A DNA stretch of 41,613 nucleotides from a bacterium (GTDB lineage Bacteria > Myxococcota_A > Bradymonadia > UBA7976 > UBA1532). Of this stretch, positions 30,808 to 39,800 are shown in pieces (position 1 is the stretch's first letter; each line of letters starts with the position of its first letter). The notes below the pieces were generated by a model. That model had not been told where the DNA came from. It was given only the letters and a program-made list of their open reading frames with translations, and did not search any database. A program made the position numbers and the translations under genes. The DNA is taken from assembly GCA_030427205.1 (NCBI GenBank), contig JAUHXC010000071.1, forward strand, positions 1-41,613. Reading direction: 5' to 3'.

Positions 30808-32007
30808 TCAGCGGGGGCGGCGGTAGAGTCGATCTCCGCCCGGCGCCGGGGCCGCGCCGCGCACGACCACCCGCGGCACGTGCCCGCCGATGCGGGTGAC
30901 CACCTCGTAGTTGATCGTGCCCGCCCAGCCGGCGAGCTGCTCGGCGCTGATCCGGTCGTCGCCCTGCGCGCCGAGCAGCACCACCTCGTCTTCGAGGGCC
31001 GCGTCGGCGATGTCGGTCACGTCGACCATGATGATGTTCATGCACACCCGCCCGCGCACCGGCGCCCGCCGCCCGCGAATCAAGACGTGGGCCAGGTTCG
31101 ACAGCGCGCGGTCGTAGCCGTCGTAGTACCCCACCGGCACGATGGCCAGCCGGGTCTGGTGGGTGGTCATGAACGTGCAGCCGTAGCCCACGAAGGCCCC
31201 CTCGGGCACGGTCTTGATCTGGGCCACCCGCGCCTTCCAGGTCAGCGCCGGGCGCAGCTCGATGCGCCCGCGGCCGGCCAGCGCCGCCGCCACCCGGGTC
31301 TCCTTGCTCGGCCACAGCCCGTAGCCGCCGACGCCGATACGCACCATCTCGAAGCCCTGGTCGGGCCACAGCAGCGCCGCGGCGCTGTTCGACAGGTGGC
31401 GGATGGGCACCGCGTGGCCCGCCGCCCGCAGCGCCGCGACGCCCTCTTCGAAGCGGGCGAGCTGCTGGCGCGCGTAGCGGTGGTCGGTGGTGTCCTCGAT
31501 GTTGGCGAAGTGGCTCGACACCCCCGCCAGCTCGAGGCCCGGCGCCTGCCGGATCGTCTCGGCGAGCGCCAGGGCCGCCGGCAGCTCGAGCCCCTGGCGG
31601 TGGTTGCCGGTCTCCAGCTTGAGGTGCAACTTCGCCCGCACCCCGAGGCTCACCAGCCGCTCGACGGTCTCGGGGTTGTAGACCACCGGCTGCACCGCCA
31701 GCCGCTCGACCTCGGCCAGATCGTCGAGCAGGGTCGGGCCCACCTGATGCAGCGGCACGTCGATACCCGCCGCCCGCAGCCGCCGGCCCTCGTCGATCTC
31801 GTGGATGCACAGCCAGTCGGCCCCGCCGGCGACGAACGCCCGCGACGCGGGGATGAGGCCGTGGCCGTAGGCGCCGCCCTTGACCGCCGGCGCCAGCCTG
31901 ACATCGGGCCCCACCAGCCGGCGGAAGGTGCGCATGTTCTCCGCCAGCGCGTCGGCGTCGACCTCGCACCACACCGCGTGGCGGCTCGTCTTCTGCGTCA
32001 TCGACAT
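30808..32007 (-). CDS. alr: Alanine racemase
   Basis: PLP-dependent racemase of 399 residues that converts L- to D-alanine for peptidoglycan. ATG 32007 is chosen for length and its position 10 bp after the anti-sigma stop; ATG 32001 is equally possible. The PLP lysine is Lys43 in APAVKGGAYGHG, and the catalytic tyrosine is Tyr275 in FVGYGCTF. LSNSAAALL, RIGVGGYGLW and GRVCMNIIMVDVTDI are also typical. Two normally conserved spots differ: KxNAYGHG is KGGAYGHG, and the K-x-DTGM-x-RxG segment reads KLETGNHRQG. It may thus be a divergent alanine racemase or a related amino-acid racemase. It lies in the same operon as a sigma/anti-sigma pair. Confidence 0.88.
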   Translation of the reverse strand: MSMTQKTSRHAVWCEVDADALAENMRTFRRLVGPDVRLAPAVKGGAYGHGLIPASRAFVAGGADWLCIHEIDEGRRLRAAGIDVPLHQVGPTLLDDLAEVERLAVQPVVYNPETVERLVSLGVRAKLHLKLETGNHRQGLELPAALALAETIRQAPGLELAGVSSHFANIEDTTDHRYARQQLARFEEGVAALRAAGHAVPIRHLSNSAAALLWPDQGFEMVRIGVGGYGLWPSKETRVAAALAGRGRIELRPALTWKARVAQIKTVPEGAFVGYGCTFMTTHQTRLAIVPVGYYDGYDRALSNLAHVLIRGRRAPVRGRVCMNIIMVDVTDIADAALEDEVVLLGAQGDDRISAEQLAGWAGTINYEVVTRIGGHVPRVVVRGAAPAPGGDRLYRRPR

Positions 32008-32017
32008 CGCGTCGGAC

Positions 32018-32665
32018 CTACTCGGGGCGGGCCAGCGACCAGACGAGCAGGCCCAGGGCGCCGCCGACCACCGGCACCAGCCCATGCCAGATCATCAGGT
32101 GGCTCGCCGACGCGTCGTGGCAGGCCAGGCTCAGCGGCACCAGCGCCAGCAGGCCGACGCCGACGCCGAAGAGCCCGGCGCTCGGCGCGTGGCGCCGGAT
32201 GATCCGTCGCCCGAGCCCCACCACCAGCACCACCAGCCCCAGGGCGCAGGCGCCGCCGATGGACAGACAGGCCCAGCCCGAGTGCCCGTCGAGCGGCGCG
32301 CCGTAGGCCGCCGAGATCGCCGCCAGCACCGCCAGCCCCACCGCCAGCCCGATCACCGGCAGCCCGCGCAGCCGCCGCCCGGCGGGCAAGGTCAACCCGA
32401 AGGCCAGCCCGATCAGACCCAGGCCGCCGAGGCCCAGGGCCACCACCAGCCCGGTGTGCAGCGCCGACCCGCAGCCGGCGCCGACCAGGGCGCCGTCGCG
32501 CCAGCCCATGCCGAAGCCCAGGCCGAGCGTCAGCGTCACCGCCAGACCGGCGAAGAGCGCCCAGCGCCGGCGACGGGTCCGGGCCAGCGCCGCGCAATCC
32601 CGGCGGACCTCGTCGAGCAGCGCCGACGGCAGCGGGGGCATCGAATCGGGGGCGAGGGACGACAC
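32018..32665 (-). CDS. NrsF/DUF1109-like membrane anti-sigma factor
   Basis: Integral membrane protein of 215 residues starting at GTG 32665, four bases after the sigma-factor stop. A short cytoplasmic head with an Arg cluster (ARTRRRRWALF) is followed by about six transmembrane helices. The late segment LACHDASASHLMIWHGLVPV resembles the conserved Cys/His-Trp loop of NrsF (DUF1109) anti-sigma factors. Those hold an ECF sigma factor at the membrane until a signal arrives. Size, topology and position directly after an ECF gene support the assignment; the sequence match itself is modest. Confidence 0.7.
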   Translation of the reverse strand: MSSLAPDSMPPLPSALLDEVRRDCAALARTRRRRWALFAGLAVTLTLGLGFGMGWRDGALVGAGCGSALHTGLVVALGLGGLGLIGLAFGLTLPAGRRLRGLPVIGLAVGLAVLAAISAAYGAPLDGHSGWACLSIGGACALGLVVLVVGLGRRIIRRHAPSAGLFGVGVGLLALVPLSLACHDASASHLMIWHGLVPVVGGALGLLVWSLARPE

Positions 32666-32669
32666 CGGG

Positions 32670-33245
32670 TCAGGCTTCCTTTCCGAATACTCGGGCCAGG
32701 CTCGTCTTGAGCCGCTTGTAACCGCGATGGGCCCGCACCCGGGCGGCCCCTTCCTTGATGCCGAGTTCGGCGGCGATCTCGTTCATCGGCCGCCCCTCGA
32801 GCTTGTGCATCTGCACCACCGGGCGCAGGCTGTCGGGCAGCGCGGCGATGGCCGCCCGCACCTCGGCGATCAGCTCCGCCGCGTCGTCCTCGGGCTCGAC
32901 CGGCGCCACCTTCACCTCGGGCACCTCGCCCTCCCGGGTCAAGACGACCCGATTGCTGCCCCGCCGCCGATGAGCGTCGATGCTCAAGCGGCGGGCGATG
33001 GTCAGCACCCACGGCCCCACCGGCGCGCCCGGCCGATAGCGGGCGCGGGCGCGGTGGACCCGCAGGAAGGTCTCCTGCACCAGATCCTCCGCCAGCGCCG
33101 GGTCGTTGATCCACCGCCGCATGCAGCGGCGGACCACCGGGTACAGCGCCTCGTAGACCACCGCGAAGGACGCCGCGTCGCCGTCGGCGTAGCGCCCCAT
33201 GGCGTCGGCGAGCCGGGCGATCTGTTCGGGGGAGGGTACGGGCAT
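32670..33245 (-). CDS. ECF-type RNA polymerase sigma factor
   Basis: Sigma factor of 191 residues from ATG 33245. Region 2 includes DPALAEDLVQETFLRVHRAR and GPWVLTIARRLSIDAHRRRG (core binding and -10 recognition). Region 4 includes LPDSLRPVVQMHKLEGRPMN and EIAAELGIKEGAARVRAHRG (HTH for -35 recognition). No extra C-terminal domain. It heads a minus-strand series with its putative membrane anti-sigma 4 bp downstream and then alr. ECF factors usually transcribe their own operon, so alr and possibly pssA may be in its regulon. The 205-bp gap to the divergent pdxS gene is the likely promoter region. Confidence 0.93.
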   Translation of the reverse strand: MPVPSPEQIARLADAMGRYADGDAASFAVVYEALYPVVRRCMRRWINDPALAEDLVQETFLRVHRARARYRPGAPVGPWVLTIARRLSIDAHRRRGSNRVVLTREGEVPEVKVAPVEPEDDAAELIAEVRAAIAALPDSLRPVVQMHKLEGRPMNEIAAELGIKEGAARVRAHRGYKRLKTSLARVFGKEA

Positions 33246-33351
33246 GCGGGGCGCACGTTACCACGGGCTCGAACCGGCCGGACAACCCCCGAAGGGCTGC
33301 GCTCGGCGCCCGCGCCGGGCCTCGCCGGGCGCTGCGACGACGTCACCGGCC

Positions 33352-33364
33352 CGCAACGGTTGCG
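33352..33364. promoter_or_regulatory. Dyad and weak promoter between ECF sigma and pdxS
   Basis: CGCAACGGTTGCG is an inverted repeat with 6-bp arms around one base. A further CGCAACC half-site lies about 20 bp downstream. Overlapping it, TTGCGC at 33360-33365, an 18-bp gap and TAGAAC form a weak -35/-10 pair oriented toward pdxS. Both calls rest on pattern only. No ECF-type GGAAC...CGT promoter was recognised in the minus direction. Confidence 0.3.
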
Positions 33365-33450
33365 CCGGCCGCCCGCAACCGAGTAGAACCCCGGCGCATC
33401 CCACGCCCTTCGGCTCGCCCGAGCCGGCAGCTCCCAGGAGGTCGCTCGCC

Positions 33451-34332
33451 ATGCAGAAGTCCACGTTCCAGGCCAAGGTGGGCCTCGCCGAGATGCTCAA
33501 GGGCGGCGTCATCATGGACGTCGTCAACCCCGAGCAGGCCCGCATCGCCCAGGACGCGGGCGCCTGCGCGGTCATGGCCCTCGAGCGGGTGCCGGCCCAG
33601 ATCCGCAAGGAGGGCGGCGTCGCCCGGGCCTCGGACCCCAAGATGATCACCGAGATCCAGCAGGCGGTGACCATCCCGGTGATGGCCAAGGTGCGCATCG
33701 GCCACTTCATGGAGGCCCGCATCCTCGAGGCCCTCGAGGTGGACTTCATCGACGAGAGCGAAGTGCTCACCCCCGCCGACGACGACTTCCACATCGAGAA
33801 GCACGACTTCGCGGTGCCCTTCGTCTGCGGCTGCACCGGGCTCGGCGAGGCCCTGCGCCGCATCGGCGAGGGCGCGGCGATGATGCGCACCAAGGGCGAG
33901 GCGGGCACCGGCAACATCGTCGAAGGCGTGCGCCACCTGCGCTCGGTCAACGGGCACATCCGCAAGCTGACCCGCATGCGCCCCGAAGAGCTGATGACCG
34001 AGGCCAAGAACCTCGGCGCGCCCTACGATCTGGTGAAGTGGGTCGCCGAGAACGGGCGGCTGCCGGTGCCGCAGTTCGCCGCCGGCGGCATCGCGACCCC
34101 CGCCGACGCCGCGCTGTGCATGGCCCTCGGCGCCGAGGCGGTCTTCGTCGGCTCGGGCGTCTTCCTCTCCGAAGACCCCGAGCAGCGGGCGCGGGCCATC
34201 GTCGACGCGGTCACCCACTGGGAAGACGCCAAGAAGCTCGCCGAGATCTCCACCGGCCTCGGCAAGCCCATGAGCGGGCTCGAGATCAACAAGCTCGCCG
34301 AGCACGAGCGGCTGGCCCACCGGGGCTGGTAG
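33451..34332 (+). CDS. pdxS: Pyridoxal 5'-phosphate synthase, PdxS subunit
   Basis: PdxS of 293 residues, the synthase subunit that builds PLP from ribose 5-phosphate (or ribulose 5-phosphate), glyceraldehyde 3-phosphate and ammonia supplied by PdxT. ATG 33451 follows AGGAGG. Highly conserved segments include GGVIMDVVNPEQARIAQDAG, ALERVPAQIRKEGGVAR, PVMAKVRIGHFMEA (with the first active-site lysine), DESEVLTPADD, FVCGCTGLGEALRR, RTKGEAGTGN, and QFAAGGIATPADAALCMALG. Length is normal. The TAG stop overlaps the GTG of pdxT by one base, so the two subunits are coupled. Confidence 0.98.
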   Translation: MQKSTFQAKVGLAEMLKGGVIMDVVNPEQARIAQDAGACAVMALERVPAQIRKEGGVARASDPKMITEIQQAVTIPVMAKVRIGHFMEARILEALEVDFIDESEVLTPADDDFHIEKHDFAVPFVCGCTGLGEALRRIGEGAAMMRTKGEAGTGNIVEGVRHLRSVNGHIRKLTRMRPEELMTEAKNLGAPYDLVKWVAENGRLPVPQFAAGGIATPADAALCMALGAEAVFVGSGVFLSEDPEQRARAIVDAVTHWEDAKKLAEISTGLGKPMSGLEINKLAEHERLAHRGW

Positions 34333-34958
34333 TGGCCGCTGCGGGCCGTTCTTCGAGGGCGGGTGCCGCGGTACGCACCGTCGGCGTACTCGCCCTGCAG
34401 GGCGGCTGGGCGGCCCACAAGGCCGCGCTGACCGATCTGGGCCACACCGCGGTCGAGGTCCGCACCGCACAACAGCTCGCCGCCGTCGACGGCCTGTGCC
34501 TGCCCGGCGGCGAGAGCACCACCCACCTCAAGCTGATCGAGCGCTTCGGCCTCGCCGACGCCCTCGACCGCTTCGTCGGCAGCGGCAAGCCGGTGCTGGC
34601 CACCTGCGCCGGGCTCATCCTCTCCGCCCGCGCCGTCGAGCCGCGGCAGAAGGCCTTCGGCTGGCTCGACGTCGAGGTCGCGCGCAACGCCTGGGGCCGG
34701 CAGGTGCACAGCTTCGAAGGCGAGGCCGATCCGCCGCCCCGAGGCGGCCCCTTCGCCGGGCAGGCGCCGCTGCAGCTGTTGTTCATCCGCGCCCCGCGCA
34801 TCACCGCGGTCGGGCCCGGCGTCGAGGTGCTCGCCACCATCGACGGCGAGCCGATCATGGTGCGCGAGGGGGCGGTGATCGGGGCCGCCTTCCACCCCGA
34901 GCTGACCCCCGATCGGCGGGTGCATCGGCTGACCTTCGGCGATCCGCCCATCGGCTGA
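34332..34958 (+). CDS. pdxT: Pyridoxal 5'-phosphate synthase, PdxT glutaminase subunit
   Basis: Glutamine amidotransferase of 208 residues that hydrolyses glutamine and channels ammonia to PdxS. GTG 34332 shares a base with the pdxS stop. The mature-like sequence begins near residue 15 (VRTVGVLALQGG), so a slightly later start is possible but no other start codon is as well placed. The triad is intact: Cys92 in LATCAGLIL, His188 and Glu190 in FHPEL. PGGEST (58-63), ARNAWGRQVHSFEGEA and LFIRAPRI are also typical of PdxT. Confidence 0.97.
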   Translation: MAAAGRSSRAGAAVRTVGVLALQGGWAAHKAALTDLGHTAVEVRTAQQLAAVDGLCLPGGESTTHLKLIERFGLADALDRFVGSGKPVLATCAGLILSARAVEPRQKAFGWLDVEVARNAWGRQVHSFEGEADPPPRGGPFAGQAPLQLLFIRAPRITAVGPGVEVLATIDGEPIMVREGAVIGAAFHPELTPDRRVHRLTFGDPPIG

Positions 34959-35123
34959 GCGCGCCGATCGCTTTGCCGCATGCGGAATACGGGGCAACGG
35001 CCTCGCCGAGCTTGACTCGCCTCCATCCATCACCACAGGATCTTTTCACCAAGACTCATCACGCGCATCCGGGCGCCGGCCCTTTCGTGCGTCGAGTCGA
35101 CAGCCGCAGGGGGGCCGAGACGC

Positions 35124-36755
35124 ATGCGCGCCGATCTTCACGGGACAGACGGCTCGGCGCTGCTCGTCGCCTCCCCCGATGAATTCCGGCCGTTCCTCTC
35201 GGAAGAAGACGCCTACCGCTGGCTGCTGCCCTTCGCCAATACCCCGACCAACCTCTCGACCCTGCGCCGGGCACTCGGCGAGCACTTCTCGAACATCTTC
35301 GTCGGCCGCCTGCGCGACGACGAGGTGCTGCGCCAGGTCGCCCGGCTGATCGCCCGCGCCTGCGTGGCCGTCGACCTGCGCACCCTGCCGCTGACGATCT
35401 CCGACTCCGATCAGGCGAGCGGCGATCCGGAAGAGCTCGAGCAGACCTACGACCTCGTCGAGGCCGCCGAGACCGAGCCGGAGTACGAAGAGACCAAGCC
35501 CGAGCCGATCATCCCGCCGGAGTACCCCCGGCTGGCGAAGCGCGAGGCGGACACCGTCGACCTCAGCGCCTTCAAGATGAGCGTGCTGCTCGACCTGCTG
35601 CGCTGGATCGGCGAGAAGGTCATCCCCATCTCGGCGGTGGCCGAGGCGCTCGGCGATCTGGCCCGGGGGCACGCCAACGCGGTGCAGACCGAGGCCGGCA
35701 ACTTCGGCGGCGCGGTGGCCGGGCTGGCGGGCGGCGACGGCGGCGGACCCGGCCCCAGCCTGGTGGCCGAGAGCCTGTCCCGCGAGGCGCAGAGCTCGGC
35801 CGATACCGTCGTCGGCGCCGCCAACCGCACCGGCGTGCTCGTCGAGAGCCTGCTCGGCGGGCCGCCCGCGCCCCTCGCGCCCAGCGCGGTGGCCGATTCG
35901 ATGAAGGGCGAGGCCGGCCGTCAGGGCCGCGGCATCGAAGAGGTCGCCAGCGACACCTCGGCGCTCGTCGGGCGCATGCTCGACCCGGCGCCCAGCGAGC
36001 GCCCGGCGCCGTCGGAGGTCAAGGGCGCGCTCACCGAGAACGCGCAGACCCAGGCCGAGGGCATCAATCAGGCCACCGAGAAGGCCCAGCAGGCGGTCGA
36101 CGCCATCAACGCCGACCCGCCCGAGGGCGAGCCGCCGGCGCCTTCGGGCACCAGCAGCGCGCTGGTCATGGAGAGCGCGGTGGCCGGCGAGGCGGTGGCC
36201 AACGCCGCCGAGGAGGCGGGCAAGACACTCGACGGCCTCGCCGAGACCCCCGAGACGGCGAAGCCGGCCAAGGGCTGGGCGACGATCAAGCTCGACGCCG
36301 GCGAGGGCATCGACCTGGCCAACGTGGTGGTCCGTGTGACCATCGACGGCGAGGAGCGGCTGCTGCAGCCCGACGCGCGAGGCATCGTCGAGTTGGAAGG
36401 CGTCACCGAGAAGGGCTTCGACATCGAGGCGATGGAGGACGTGCTCGGCCTGGAGGTGGTCTCGATCACCGAGGACAAGGCCGGCGCCGAGCCGCCGCCG
36501 CCGCCTCCGGAGCCCGAGCCCGAGCCCGCGGTCGCCGCGCCCGCGCCGCCGCCTGCAGAGCCCGAGCCCGAGCCCGAGCCGAGCAACGACCGGCCGCTCT
36601 TCCCCGAGGAAGACGCCTGGCTGACGCATACCAACCGCATCCGCAAGGCCCGCGGGCTGTCGCTCAAGACCCGAGACGACATCCCGCCGGAGATCACCCG
36701 CAAAGCCGAGAAACGGCGCGAGCGGCGGGCGCGGCGCAAGAAGAAGAGAAGCTGA
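35124..36755 (+). CDS. Unknown multidomain protein upstream of the OmpA-module giant
   Basis: Protein of 543 residues starting at ATG 35124 after a G-rich ribosome site. No signal peptide. Residues 1-90 are a helical domain (EFRPFLSEEDAYRWLLPFAN; LRRALGEHFSNIFVGRLRDD). About 140-380 is Ala/Gly/Ser/Glu-rich low-complexity sequence with amphipathic repeats around Ser-Ala-(V/L) (SLVAESLSREAQSSADTVVG and similar). About 385-460 is a compact beta-rich domain (GWATIKLDAGEGIDLANVVV, RVTIDGEERLLQPDARGIVE). Pro/Glu runs (PEPEPEP) and a very basic tail (EKRRERRARRKKKRS) end it. No family recognised. It lies 49 bp upstream of the giant gene, which shares the Glu-Pro repeat motif, so the products may work together. 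Confidence 0.8.
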   Translation: MRADLHGTDGSALLVASPDEFRPFLSEEDAYRWLLPFANTPTNLSTLRRALGEHFSNIFVGRLRDDEVLRQVARLIARACVAVDLRTLPLTISDSDQASGDPEELEQTYDLVEAAETEPEYEETKPEPIIPPEYPRLAKREADTVDLSAFKMSVLLDLLRWIGEKVIPISAVAEALGDLARGHANAVQTEAGNFGGAVAGLAGGDGGGPGPSLVAESLSREAQSSADTVVGAANRTGVLVESLLGGPPAPLAPSAVADSMKGEAGRQGRGIEEVASDTSALVGRMLDPAPSERPAPSEVKGALTENAQTQAEGINQATEKAQQAVDAINADPPEGEPPAPSGTSSALVMESAVAGEAVANAAEEAGKTLDGLAETPETAKPAKGWATIKLDAGEGIDLANVVVRVTIDGEERLLQPDARGIVELEGVTEKGFDIEAMEDVLGLEVVSITEDKAGAEPPPPPPEPEPEPAVAAPAPPPAEPEPEPEPSNDRPLFPEEDAWLTHTNRIRKARGLSLKTRDDIPPEITRKAEKRRERRARRKKKRS

Positions 36756-36804
36756 TCGGGTGACCGATCATGGGGGGTGCCCCGGCTGACGGGGCAGGAA
36801 ATCG

Positions 36805-39800
36805 ATGGTTTTCGACGCGCGCTCCAAAGCGAAGAAGTACGTGCCGGTCGAGGGAGACACCCTCGACAAGATCGCGGCGCGCGAGACCGAAAACGGCAAC
36901 CCGCTCACCGCGGCCGACATCGCCCGTTTCAACTTCGGCACCGCCGACCCCAAGGTCATCGACCAGTGCCTGCGCGACTGGCTGGGCGCCTACAAGCGCA
37001 GCCCGCAGGGCTTCTACGTCATCACCGACGACCTGAAGCCCAATAAAGACCTGCTCATCCCGGTGGCCTTCAAGGCCGAGGGCCTCGCCGCCGAGGCCAC
37101 CGTCACCATCAAGCTGCGCCGCCAGGAGGCGCTCGCTCCCCAGCACCAGGCCTGCCTCTGCTTCGACGACCTCAACTTCGAGTTCGACAAGAGCTTTCTG
37201 CGCAGCTTCGGCAACGTCAACGACGCGGCGATGGCGTCGGACAACAAGGTCGCCGGCGGCAGCAAGGCCGATTACGTCGCGCAGCTCAAGCAGCTCGAGG
37301 TGCTGCTCAAGGCCCACCCGCAGTCGAAGATGGTCATCTTCGGCCACACCGACAACTGCGGCAGCGACGAATACAACAAGAGCCTCGCCGAGCGGCGGGC
37401 GCGCTCGGTCTACGCCTTTTTGACCAAGGACCCCCAGGAGTGGGAGCGGCTCTACCACACCGAGAACTGGGGCCTGCGGGCGATCCAGGAGATGCTCGCC
37501 GACCTCGCCCGCGATGGGAACCCGAGCTTCGACCCGGGCGTGGTCGACGGCCTCGACGGCCCCAAGACCCAGGGCGCGGTCAAAGCCTTCCAGGATTCCG
37601 AAGGCCTCGCGGTCGACGGCATCGTCGGCCCCAATACCCGCAAGGCGCTCTTCGTCGCCTACTTCAGCGGCGTCAACCAGGTCGACATCCCCGCCGACCG
37701 GTTCATGGACCAGTCGACCGTCGGCTGCTCGGAGTTCAACCCGCTCGAGCTCGGCCCCAAGTCGTACGAGCCGCCGCCGCGGCCCAGGCTGCGCCTGCCC
37801 AAGACCCGCTACACCCAGGTGGCCCGCCGCGGGTCGGACGACGAGAAGAAGCGCAACGACCTGGTGGCCCAGATCGAGCGCATGCGCGAGCAGGCCAAGC
37901 AGAAGTTCGCCGCCAAGAAGGCGGCGATCGAAGAGGCCGAGAAGGGCAAGCGCAAGGACTACAGCCAGAACAGCCCGCTCAACAAACTCAGCCGCGACCA
38001 GTACGAGCTGATGAAGCCGGTGCCCACGGCCTACAGCCTGCGCACCGCGCACACCGCCACCTCGCTCGAGAGCATCCGCGACTACCTGCAGAAGGTGCTC
38101 GACTACGTCGACGGCAAGGGCAAGGTCAAAGACGAGTACCCCAGCGAGCGCAACCGGCGGGTGGTCGTCTTCCTGTTCCACGAGGGCGTACTGCCCGGCG
38201 GGCGGGCCGGCCTGCCGTGCAAGACCGGCGATCTGGCCCCGTGCAAGCAGCAGATGGACGGCGGGCAGCGCTTCGTCGATACCTTCCGCTGCAGCTTCTA
38301 CGACAGCATCTCGCTGCCCTGCGACTGCGACGGCGAGGCCAAGGACCCCTACCCGCCGCCGCCGCCCGAGCCGTTCTCGATCAAGGCCTGCCTCTGCCTC
38401 GACGACATCAAGTTCGAGTTCGACAAGAGCTTCGTACGCAGCTTCGGATCGGCCTTCGACGCCGACATGCCCGAAGACATGAAGGCCGACGGCAAGGGCA
38501 GCGCCGACTACATCGAGCAGCTCAAAGAGCTCGAGAAGCTCTTGGCCGATCACCCCAACGGCAAGGTGATCGTCTACGGCCACACCGACAACTGCGGCAC
38601 TGACGCATACAACAAGGCGCTGTCCGAGCGGCGGGCGAGCGCGGTGCACGCGATCCTCGCCCGCGATCCGGCGATCTGGGAGAAACTGTACGCCGAGGAG
38701 AGCTGGGGCCTGCGGGCGATCCAGGAGATCCTCAAGGACCTCGCCCGGGACGTGAACCCCGACTTCGACCCGGGCGTGGTGGATGGCCTCGACGGGCCGG
38801 CGACCCAGAAGGCGGTCAAGGCGTTCCAGGAGGCCGAGGGGCTCTCGGTCGACGGCATCGCCGGCCCCAATACCCGCAAGGCGCTGTTCACCGCGTACTT
38901 CAGCGGCAAGAACGCTGTCGAGGTGCCCGGGCACCGCTTCCTCGACTCGATGCCCACCATGGGCTGCTCCGAGTTCAACCCGATCGTGCCGGCGCCCACC
39001 GAGAGCCGCCCGCGGCGGCCGAAGCTCGAGCTGCCCAAGACCCGCTACACCCAGGTGCCCCGCCGCGGATCGGACGACGAGCGCAAGCGGCGCGATCTGG
39101 TCAACGACATCGAGAAGCTGCGCGCCCGAGCCAAGGCGGGCTTCGCCAACAAGAAGGCCGAGCTGCAGGCCAGCGGCCAGGACGGCGGCGGCTACGGCCA
39201 GAACACCCCCACCGCCCGGCTGTCGCGCGACCAGCACGACCTGATGCGGCCGGTGCCGACCAACTACAACCTGCGCACCGCGCACACCGCGAAGTCGCTG
39301 GCGTCGATCAAGAAGTACCTCGAAGAGGTGCTGCTCTACATCCGCGGCGAGGGGCCGCCGGTCGAGGTCGACCTGCCCTGCGAGACCAACCGCCGGGTGT
39401 TGATCTTCCTCGTCGAGGGCGACACCGACGAGATCCCGTGCGCCATCGGCGACACTGAGCCGTGCCGGGCCCAGATGGACGGCGGGCCGCGCATCACCGA
39501 CACCTTCAAGTGCGCGTTCTACGACAAGCTCTCGTCGCCGTGTGACTGCGACGCCGCCCCGCCGCCGCCGCCTCCGCCGCCGCCGCCGGTGCCGTTCGAG
39601 GTCGAGGCGTGCCTGTGCCTCGACGACGTCAAGTTCGAGTTCGACAAGAGCTTTTTGCGCAGCTTCGGCTCGACCTTCGACGCCGCGATGCCCAGCGACA
39701 AGAAGGCCGCGGGCAACGAGACCCGGGACTACGTGCAGCAGCTCAAGGAGCTCGAGGCGCTGCTCGCCGAGCACCCGGACTACCAGATCATCATCTACGG

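Noticed and set aside
29819..31972. Upstream extension of the HD-GYP frame to a 965-residue protein
   Set aside because: The extension runs antisense-frame through pssA and alr. A GTG two bases after the pssA stop gives the natural start.
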